18,640 bases of DNA from Leucogyrophana mollusca. Lineage: Eukaryota > Basidiomycota > Agaricomycetes > Boletales. Position 1 is the stretch's first letter. Each line of letters begins with the position of its first letter. The translations under genes were made by a program, and so were the position numbers. Below are positions 1 to 7,044 of the stretch, piece after piece. Location: NCBI GenBank assembly GCA_021014945.1, contig MU266728.1, positions 1-18,640 of the forward strand, written 5' to 3'. The notes below the pieces were generated by a model. That model had not been told where the DNA came from and did no database searches. It was given only the letters and a program-made list of their open reading frames with translations.

Positions 1-4
1 CTGT

Positions 5-76
5 CTACAGTTGACGCGGCTTGCCCGGCTCATACAAACTCCGCAACACAACCGGGCTTGCCGCTGTCAACTGTAG
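5..76. repeat. Imperfect inverted repeat (hairpin or short TIR pair)
   Basis: Two arms at about 5-28 and 52-76 are reverse complements except for one unpaired base and a two-base mismatch. The outer arm begins CTACAGTTGAC and returns as GTCAACTGTAG. The inner part pairs GCCCGG with CCGGGC. The loop is about 23 nt. It could be the core of a very small MITE or a cruciform-forming end of a larger element running off the window. It lies outside the part shared by the two large repeat copies. Confidence 0.6.
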
Positions 77-276
77 ATTGCCTGGACACGAGGCTACCAA
101 ACGCAACACTCAACATGGTCACTCAGGACAGCAACAAGTGGACGGTAGGACCGCGCCAGACCACTGGACCATGCGCAAGCGAGCAGCCCAAGCGCACCAA
201 CGACGCCCCAGGCGAACCACACGCATCCAGAATGAGCCCCAAACGAACACGGGTGTCTCAGACGAAACCGGTCGAG

Positions 277-922
277 GTCTTTAGTGTATCCCGGGAAGTA
301 CCGCAGAAGGGGAATACGCTCGACGAGGTACGCCCCCGGAAGTATCACAGACAGAGCTTTCCGAGCAACCTGATGTATGCGGACCACCTCCTGATCATTA
401 ACCGATGTGGGAGTCGACTTGCCGTATGTGATCCGTAAGACCACAGATGCAGCATATCTACGCAGAGGCTCAGTGTAACGACAAATCAAGAAGGTAGACT
501 TGGGAGGGGACTTACCGCTGCGCATGCCGCTAGTGATTTTTCGGGTCGTCGAGCACATCGAGCATTACGCTCTGTGCATCCTCCATTTGTATGCTCTCGT
601 ACGTTTCTGCGGCTTTGGGCTGGAGGTGCGTGTGAACGGCGCGCCGAAGTCGACGGAAACGTTCACCAGAACCTTCGAGGAGGATGCGGTTGCCCCGGGA
701 GCGAATCTCTCCAGCTGCGATGGAGCGTGGCCTGTCGACGAGCGCGCCACCTTCTTTCTCCATGATCTCCCATGCCGCCTACAGGAGGCGGATTAGTGGT
801 GAATGGGGGCCCAGTGGAAGAGTGAGTGGACCTACTTGTGCTCGACCTATCATTATGGCAACCCGACTGCCCTGTCGAAGAGACACGACCGGCCCGTATT
901 CGCTCACCAGAACCTCAACGCC
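277..922 (-). pseudogene. Cytochrome P450 gene fragment (N-terminal part), copy 1
   Basis: On the minus strand three exon pieces join into the N-terminal part of a basidiomycete microsomal P450. The first (922-836) reads SEYGPVVSLRQGSRVAI. After an intron at 779-835 comes AAWEIMEKEGGALVDRPRS, then a helix-C-like GERFRRLRRAVHTHLQPKA and LDVLDDPKNH. After an intron at 458-515, which splits an Arg codon, comes YAASVVLRITYGKSTPT and then PGAYLVERIPLLRYFPGYTK. Both introns have GT-AG ends and normal length. An in-frame TAG (530-532) replaces what is probably a Gln codon. The membrane anchor, the ExxR motif and the heme-binding Cys loop are all absent; coding similarity stops at the repeat sequence on both sides. 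It therefore cannot encode an active P450. The exact CYP family is not assigned. Confidence 0.85.
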
Positions 923-927
923 TAGCG

Positions 928-1100
928 CCCCAAGTGAACCCCCCACAACTCAAACGAACCCTCCGCGTCTCAAACGACCCCCCGCGCTCCAAGCGAATCC
1001 CTCGCGCCTCAAATGAACACTTGGTGCCCCAGATGAACCCCCCGCGCCCCAACCGAATCCTCCGCACCTCAATTGAACCCCAGCACCTCAAACGATCACC
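928..1100. repeat. 20-bp minisatellite array, copy 1 (about 9 units)
   Basis: Degenerate tandem units of 19-21 bp follow a consensus close to CTCAAACGAACCCTCCGCAC, about nine in a row. It is immediately next to the 5' end of the P450 fragment. Similar isolated units also occur on the other side of the fragment (about 195-275). Because 20 is not a multiple of 3, any reading frame through it has a 20-residue period, so ORFs here are by-products. Confidence 0.85.
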
Positions 1101-1330
1101 AAGTCTTTCGGTGATCTCCCTTATCTATCTTAGTTTCTTATTCATCTCTGTCTTGATACTCCTTAATACATCGCTTGGGATCTAAGACTCGATTAAGGGC
1201 TAATACAAGACCAATTTAAGATATCGAATCTACTTAATCAAGGAGCTCTCTCCTTAGTAGAAACCGTCTTAGATTTCCTCAAATACAATTCTAAGACCTT
1301 CCAAGGATATTTAAGGTGCGTCAAGAAGCT

Positions 1331-1678
1331 TCCTGATGTGCCAGAGCTGAGCACTGGATCTGATTGGCTGCCCAAGGCAACATGCGCGATGACAGCACCC
1401 AACGAAACAAAGTCGCTCTCGACGAAGCCATCCTCAACATCATTATCTCCAAAGGCAGCTCCCAGCCATATCCAATCCGGTGCCAAAGATAGAAGGGCTG
1501 TCGGGCGTTCCTGCACCACAGTGCATTGCGGTGCTTCGTATTTGGCTAGCTGGGTGCTCGTGTCGATATCTTGAGTCTGCCATTCTGTTGAAGTTCGAGA
1601 CCCTTCATAATCGTCACGGTAAATGAACATCTGATCACCGTCGCGCTGTTGTGGGAAGTTGAAGCAATACCGAATCAG
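1331..1678 (-). pseudogene. Unidentified coding remnant truncated at repeat copy 1
   Basis: On the minus strand an open frame runs from just after a TGA (1679-1681) to the repeat boundary and has coding-like composition: RYCFNFPQQRDGDQMFIYRD, later PDWIWLGAAFGDND and SDFVSLGAVIAHVALG. It then continues meaninglessly into repeat copy 1. The only ATG in the plausible part is at 1630. I do not recognise the family. It could be an internal exon of a gene whose downstream part was lost or displaced by the repeat, or a chance ORF. No convincing splice acceptor is seen at its upstream end. Confidence 0.35.
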
Positions 1679-2006
1679 TCATGTGTCACCATAGGGTGAC
1701 AAAGCTCTAAAGCTAAGGGCGACCGAGGTCACGCTCGGAGGGCATGAAGATAAGCTATGGCAGCAAGTATCCTCAACATGAAAAAAACCATCTAAATTGC
1801 TCGGGAGGTAGGTTAGACAGTGCACAATAAAGCCTACAAGTACTCATCGCGATTTGTGGTCACATTGAGCAACGTGAGGCCTCTTCCAAGATCCTTGTAT
1901 TACCAAGTTAATGATGGGTGCTGGGTTCGAAGATGGCCTCGGCATCAATAGCTAAATTTGATGTCCGACTTGCCAAAAAAAAAATCAGGTGCCAGAAGGT
2001 TCTGGC

Positions 2007-3100
2007 ATGACACGCCGGACTCGGATATCGGTGGACTCTCCTGATAATAGCCATCATATCTACCCCAACACTCCGCTGCGGTCCACAATGACCTGTCGTG
2101 ATACCGTGACGGCCCCCACTGAAGTTCAAGCAGATAAATCAAGTTCAACGGACACCTCAGAGTCGGAAGTTCTCTGGCAACTGCACGACATTTCCAACGA
2201 GCCAAGGTATGTAATCATGCTGCGGTAGCTTCTGTCATGCACTTTCCAATTCCCAATTGGTTTTGGAGTCTGAGTTTGCTCTCAAGGCCAAGCTGATTTA
2301 TAACTTAATATCCTGCTTTACGCAGCTGCCAATGTGACTTCGAAACTCTTAGGTTTCCTGTGGTCGCAGCTATCCTGAGGATATCTCATAGTAGCAGGAG
2401 TAGTATGGCCCAAGTTGCCCAGTTTGCAAACCATCGTGCATCTGCCATCGAGTACCTCGAACGACGCTGGCCTTCTGACCTCCGCAGCCTCACGCTGAAA
2501 GTCAACCATTTCGCGGTTGAAACGGTTATCCTCGGAAGACAGTGCAACATTCCATCTGTGTTGAAGCGGGCCTTTTACGAGCTGTTGCGAAGTAGTGGCT
2601 TTGGATTGAGCAGCGATGGGGGCGTGCGCCTTTGCATCGGTACGAGCGATTTGGAGATGGACAGATGGGATGAGAGAAGGATGGTCAGTGCGAGAAGCCA
2701 CCTACAGATCGCATGGCATCGAGCATCAGCGCGCGTCGACCCATGTTTTGTGTGCCCCAACCAGCTACAAGAGTTGTCGGTGGAAGCCACTCAACTCGAA
2801 CAGCATCGACACCAGCAATGTCCACCTCGGCACTCAAAATCCATAGCCTGGGACCGCATGGTAATTCAGGCAGGTCTGGCAGAAAGATTCAGGCTGGACC
2901 CACTTTGTGGCTTGCAGGCTTTGATGGATATCGAGTGGGACAGGCAGGAGGGATGGTGCTTACCTTGTGTCACAATGCGGAGGCAAGCATGGGGGAAGAC
3001 AAGGGAGTCTCTCTGGGCAGAGTTGGATATGCTGATGGCTATTCCGGAAACAGTGACTCATCAGCACCGGTATCCCCACGTATTTCCCATAGACGAATGA
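2007..3100 (+). CDS. BTB/POZ-domain family protein, N-terminally short
   Basis: Two exons (2007-2206 and 2326-3100) join in frame across a 119-nt GT-AG intron and give about 324 residues. The second exon matches the C-terminal half of the expanded Agaricomycete BTB/POZ family: FPVVAAILRISH, IEYLERRWPSDL, CNIPSVLKRAFYELLRSSGF, a paired-Cys CFVCPNQ, then LDPLCGLQALMDIEWDRQ and a Cys-containing WCLPCVTMRRQAW. These proteins are thought to act as protein-protein interaction or Cul3-adaptor-like factors, but the fungal expansion is uncharacterised. The core of a normal BTB fold (strand and helix block before FPVVAAIL) is missing: the first exon is a short Ser/Thr-rich stretch. I found no BTB core in 1680-2006. 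The start ATG at 2007 is the first in frame. It may be a truncated pseudogene that still has an open frame. Confidence 0.65.
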
Positions 3101-4439
3101 GGCAGGTGTCATATGTAATTGTATACTAGAGCTCCGCATCAGCGAAGCCTCGAAGTCCTCATCTTTCCTTATCACGACTTTGTTTCCAACAAAAATGTGA
3201 TTTAAGCTTAGGTTCATTACAGGCGCTGTTGAACATGCTCCTTGTCATAAGTTGCAAACCTATCCGGACTTGAAACAGCTTATTTTCAAGGCCAGGCAAG
3301 CAATCGGAGGCACGGGGGGACAGGAAAAAGAAAGTAAAAAGCATGAGAAAGGTGGGAATACAAGCAAAACGGTGATAACAAGAACAAAAAGAGGTCAGAC
3401 GCCGAGTCCGTGCCCATCTTCTGCTGCTTATCCCTCTGCTCCCTCTCCTTTACACCCTGCGTCCCAGGCACATTGACGAAGGAGAACACGGAAGCATGTC
3501 CGCGAGGGGTGCCAGTGGGATGCGGTTCTGTGAGAGTTAGTTGGGGCAGCGGGAGAGGGTTGGCGGCTTGCGCCAGGGCTAGCTGATGGCATCTCTACGG
3601 CATGCGCAGTATACAACCACGGCAGCTTCAAGAATGTGGTTGCGTCCGCACTGCAGTAGACCTCCCTTTTCATCTGTTCCTATCGCATACGCCTGAATAA
3701 AGGCCCGCGGGAAGGCATCCAGCCTAAAGTCATACAAATTGACAAAAAAACATATTATAATAATCAAGAGGGACTTCCGGGTGAACAATATTTTCGGTAG
3801 AGAGAAATGATGGCACCGTACCCATATAGTTGTACTACCATTCCCGCCCTAGTGCAACACTTTGCAATGCAAATTTCCGAGAACACCATATTCGGGCATT
3901 TCCCTCAAGCTACAATAGTGTCTACAGCAAATAGAATGGATGTCACGGGGTGTCAAATGCAAATTAATGAGATGATGCCCTTCAGCACAATGAAACAGTT
4001 GAGTTTGCAGAGGCTTATGCGCTAGGCTCGATTCCAGCCGTTTCAAACTCCGCTGCGCTGCATTGTGAAACAGCTGATACATACGCTTGGTCGCCCTTTT
4101 GGAGGGAGGCGTGACATCGAGCCCGCACTTGGTAAAACTCACCTTTCATCACTTCGAGATTTATATCTGAGGCGACCACGGCAAATTCGTTTTTACGAGC
4201 CGTAGAACAGATTTGTGTAAGGTAAAAAAATACATGATTTTTTGAGGTATTGACTTGGACTTAGCGTCGGCGCTGCAGCTGGAGAGTGAGTAAGGTCGAC
4301 GGGGCAGGGATGAGGTAAGGGTTAATGATCCGTGTGTACGGAAACCAGCGCAGAGTCTGATACGCTTCGGCGGGGACCTGTCCAGGATGGCGAGCAATGA
4401 ATATCGAAGGTATGACGCATGCGGATTCGGTCGCAGTGA
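3101..4439. other. 1.3-kb stretch with no recognised gene
   Basis: Both strands contain only short open frames without recognisable motifs. The least unconvincing is a minus-strand piece behind a TATGACTTTAG acceptor-like site near 3725 (reading DAFPRAFIQAYAIGTDEKGG), too short to assign. An imperfect direct repeat (AATGAAACAGTTGAG near 3989 and TTGTGAAACAGCTGA near 4063) is present. Part of the 3' end may be more degraded upstream DUF6589 sequence. Confidence 0.5.
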
Positions 4440-5462
4440 TGTGAATATGTTCAGAAGGTGTTCGCGTTGAGTTACCGGGGAAACGGCCGCACCAAGTATG
4501 CGTACGAGATGCTTCATCTTATTCACAACCTGACACACGTCTGGCCCAAGGCCATCCGGTAAGTGTGCTTTGATTCGCAAATGTCTGGGAACACTGAACA
4601 CAGCTGGCATTAAATATAGTGGTATCGTGCTAAACACCTTCAGGAAGGCCGAATGGCTTTGTCGAAGTGGACCTCGTACAGGAACATATGAATTATTGGA
4701 TCAAGGTAAGCCACCGGCCCCTCGATGCCTGACAGACTTCCTGACATGCAGCGTCAGAACGTGTAAAAAGCCCACGGCAGCGCAGCATCCTGGGAGTGGC
4801 TAGAAATGATCGCACCGTGCGTAGAAGTCCTTCGTCATCTGTCGAAAACGATGAACACTCTCCTCGGGTCAAAACTGGGGAGTATGCATGAGCCCATGGA
4901 CCTCTCCACTGCCATCCCCATGCTGATGTCAAGCCTTGCGGACCACGACGTTTACAAACTCAAGATTGGCCGTATTCTCGACGAGGACGACCCTCCTGTG
5001 CCAGACATCATCACAGATGGGCTTCACGCCCTTACTGACAGCACCAATAACCCTCTAACAGATTTCAATCGAAATCTAGCATGTTTACAAACACAACGTC
5101 GACTCGTACCTATTGTCGGGCCACCACCCACGTTCCTTGAAGCCGAGACAGTCCCCCCTGGTAATTCTCCATTGTCTGCGCCTCTCGACCGTCTCCCTAC
5201 TTCGGCAGCTGCTCGTTCAACTCTTCCTTCTCCCAGTCCATCCCAACGTCTTTCTGTGCACGATAAGGCCACCAATTCGAACAAAGACGAAGACGAGGCT
5301 GTGGACAATGACTCAGCATCGGAAAATGAAGGCGAACTCGAGCGCTCGGCGGACGACGACGACGACGAGCCAATTTTGACGCTCTCGAATGCCGAGGATG
5401 TCTCATTGGACGTGGATACAGAGGATCAGTTCAACTTATCAGGAAATGTACAAACTCCTTAA
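4440..5462 (+). pseudogene. DUF6589-type protein, decayed 3' part
   Basis: Pieces of the C-terminal half of a DUF6589-like Agaricomycete protein lie in order. The first, from 4464, is ALSYRGNGRTKYAYEMLHLI, followed by HNLTHVWPKAI and a possible intron at 4559-4603. Then come TPSGRPNGFVEVDLVQEHMN, YWIK, an intron at 4706-4757 (or -4751), YKAHGSAASWEWLEM-like sequence and an intact acidic tail to a TAA at 5460-5462. Two in-frame stops interrupt it: TAA at 4631-4633 and TAA at 4764-4766, the latter probably a former Tyr codon. The first junction also loses phase. From the ATG at 4806 a 218-codon frame remains open, ending in an Asp/Glu-rich region. The family is very numerous in mushroom genomes and has been suspected of being transposon-associated; its function is unknown. 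Upstream domains are not found. Confidence 0.7.
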
Positions 5463-5708
5463 CACGCCTCAATACACCACTAAGGCGATCAAGGGAGTTA
5501 AGACGAGAAATTCGGCCTTGTACTCACTTAATAATTCCAAACTTCTTACACATCAAGCCAAGTAAGAAAATCATCAACAACCAGATCCCAGCGCTCCCAG
5601 AATCGACAGAATTCGATTAAGTCATTTACCTTGTGTAGAGTTATCGACTTCTACATTAGGAAAGCATGAGGTGCTGTTCACGCAAAAATCATAACATGAT
5701 GAAATTGT

Positions 5709-5783
5709 GGCCACACCAAGAATCGAACGCAAGACTTCAAGGAATAATGCATGCAAGCGCACTAACCGTTAGGCCAAACGACC
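5709..5783 (-). pseudogene. tRNA-like element (degenerate tRNA or SINE head)
   Basis: On the minus strand a 75-nt segment has an A-box-like TGGCCTAACGG and a B-box-like CGTTCGATTCT about 37 nt apart, as in a tRNA gene. Its ends GGTCGTT and TGTGGCC can pair over about six positions if G-T pairs are allowed. The T stem is almost all G-T pairs and the anticodon stem does not form a normal five-pair helix, so it is not a working tRNA as it stands. The spacing would also fit a tRNA-derived SINE head whose body would extend toward 5461. No amino acid identity is assigned. Confidence 0.5.
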
Positions 5784-6035
5784 AGTGGTAAAGCAAGTAA
5801 CCTTGTGTTATATATCGAGTAAATTCTGACTGAGAGAAATTTCCACAAAGTTATGCACAGCGCTCCCCATATCTCCCACGCTATAATTTTCCACCTCCAT
5901 GACTCCCACCACTCAACCGTGCGCAAACGAGCAGCCCAAGCGCACCAACGACACCCCAGGCGAACCACATGCATCCGAATGAGTCCCAAACGAACACTGG
6001 GTGCCCCAGATGAAACCGGTCGTTTTAGTGTATGT

Positions 6036-6306
6036 CCTCCATTTGTATGCTCTCATACCTTTCTGCGGCTTTGGGTTGGGGGTGCGTGAATCTCTCCTGC
6101 TGCGATGGAGCGTGGCCTGTCGACGAGCGCGCCACCTTCTTTCTCCATGATCACCCATGCCGCCTACAGGAGGTGGATTAGTGGTGAATGGGGGCCCAGT
6201 GGAAGAGTGAGTGGACCTACCTGTACTCGACCTATCATTATGGTAACCTGACTGCCCTGTCGAAGAGACACGACCGGTCCGTATTCGCTCACCAGACCCT
6301 CAACGC
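6036..6306 (-). pseudogene. Cytochrome P450 gene fragment, copy 2 (internally deleted)
   Basis: On the minus strand the first exon piece reads SEYGPVVSLRQGSQVTI and ends at a GT donor. A 57-nt intron (6164-6220), collinear with that in copy 1, leads into AAWVIMEKEGGALVDRPRS and IAAGEI. Here the sequence jumps directly to PQPKAAERYESIQMED, because the helix-C segment seen in copy 1 is deleted. Everything after QMED is also gone. No catalytic motifs remain. It is a further-degraded relative of the fragment at 277-922 and shares its intron position, so both descend from one genomic (unspliced) capture. Confidence 0.8.
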
Positions 6307-6312
6307 CTAGCG

Positions 6313-6566
6313 CCCCAAGTGAATCTCCCACACCTCAAACGAACCCTCCGTGTCTCAAACGACCCCCCGCGCTCCAAGCGGATCCTCCACGCCTCAAATG
6401 AACACTTGGCGCCCCAGATGAACCCCCCGCAACTCAAACGAATCCTCCGCACCTCAAATGAACCCCCGGCGCCTCAAATGAACCCTCCGCATCTCGAAAA
6501 AACCCCAGACGCCTCAAACGAACCATCCACGCCTCAGATGAACGCCCCGCACCTCAAACGATCACC
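6313..6566. repeat. 20-bp minisatellite array, copy 2 (about 13 units)
   Basis: These are the same degenerate 20-bp units as at 928-1100 but about 13 of them. The first six units match copy 1 in order; the extra units lie in the second half, where CTCAAATGAACCC and CTCAAACGAACC variants alternate. The open frame starting at 6319 is produced by the repeat and is not taken as a gene. Confidence 0.85.
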
Positions 6567-6868
6567 AAGTCTTTCGGTGATCTCCTTTATCCTGTTTTCT
6601 TATTTATTTCTCTGTCTTGATACTTCTTAATACATCTCTTGGGATCTAAGACTCGATTAAGGGCTGATACAAGACCAATTTAAGATATCGAATCTACTTA
6701 ATCAAGGAGCTCTCTCCTTAGTAGAAACCGTCTTAAATCTCCTTAAATACAATTCCAAGACCTTCTAAGGATATTTAAGGTGCATTAAGAAGCTTGTAGT
6801 TTTCCTGATTTGAACAGCCGACCAAAACTTAAAGCTCGGTGCCGACCCGGCCCAGCGGCCGATCAAGC

Positions 6869-6886
6869 TTTGGGTTTGGGTTTGGA
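6869..6886 (+). repeat. Short TTTGGG tandem repeat
   Basis: Three hexamers TTTGGG, TTTGGG, TTTGGA lie in the upstream region of gene A. The run is too short and too different from TTAGGG to be telomeric. Confidence 0.5.
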
Positions 6887-7044
6887 TTTTCGGCCTGAAG
6901 CAGATTCTGCAATGAGAAGGTCTATTTACATACCCTTGTCTATACTAAACAAAAAAGCGCTTGGGACCCGCACGGCCCACGACCATCTTTCTTTTGTGTT
7001 TGCAACGTCCGCTCTTTTCTCCTGGGCCCCCTTCCTCGTCAACA

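Larger units (their letters stand above)
161..1330. repeat. Composite dispersed repeat, copy 1 (P450 fragment + 20-bp minisatellite + AT-rich tail)
   Basis: This stretch aligns over most of its length, in the same orientation, with 5911-6794. Similarity begins near GCAAGCGAGCAGCCC (about 173) and ends at AAGAAGCTT (about 1330); flanks are unrelated. In order it holds a short piece of degenerate 20-bp units (about 170-280), a minus-strand cytochrome P450 fragment (277-922), the main 20-bp array (928-1100) and a 230-bp AT-rich tail rich in CCTTAA/TTAAGG motifs, with a short AAGGAG...CTCCTT hairpin near 1240. No transposase, reverse transcriptase, long terminal repeat or clear target-site duplication is visible. 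It is longer than copy 2 because copy 2 has two internal deletions. Confidence 0.8.
5911..6794. repeat. Composite dispersed repeat, copy 2 (deleted P450 fragment + longer minisatellite)
   Basis: This is the second copy of the element at 161-1330, in the same orientation about 5.7 kb away. It starts near GCAAACGAGCAGCCC (about 5915) and ends at AAGAAGCTT (about 6793). Relative to copy 1 it has lost about 285 nt of P450 sequence near 6032 and about 75 nt near 6087, but its minisatellite is longer by about four units. The AT-rich tail is nearly collinear with that of copy 1. Its end lies about 250 nt upstream of the start codon of gene A (7045). Confidence 0.8.

Noticed and set aside
928..1100. 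CRISPR-like regular spacing
   Set aside because: Units are directly adjacent 20-mers without unique spacers, in a eukaryotic context; this is a minisatellite.
4161..4637. 158-codon minus-strand open frame
   Set aside because: It lies antisense to the recognisable DUF6589 remnant and has no protein-like features of its own.
6319..6630. 103-codon plus-strand open frame with NPPxLKR-type repeats
   Set aside because: The frame is generated by the 20-bp repeat; the collinear copy at 928-1100 does not preserve the same protein.
161..6794. The two repeat copies as LTRs of a retrotransposon
   Set aside because: They are in direct orientation, but the DNA between them holds no gag, reverse transcriptase or integrase, lacks TG...CA ends, and contains unrelated host-like genes.
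6869..6886. Internal telomere-like repeat
   Set aside because: Only three TTTGGG-type units, unlike the usual TTAGGG; too short to interpret.
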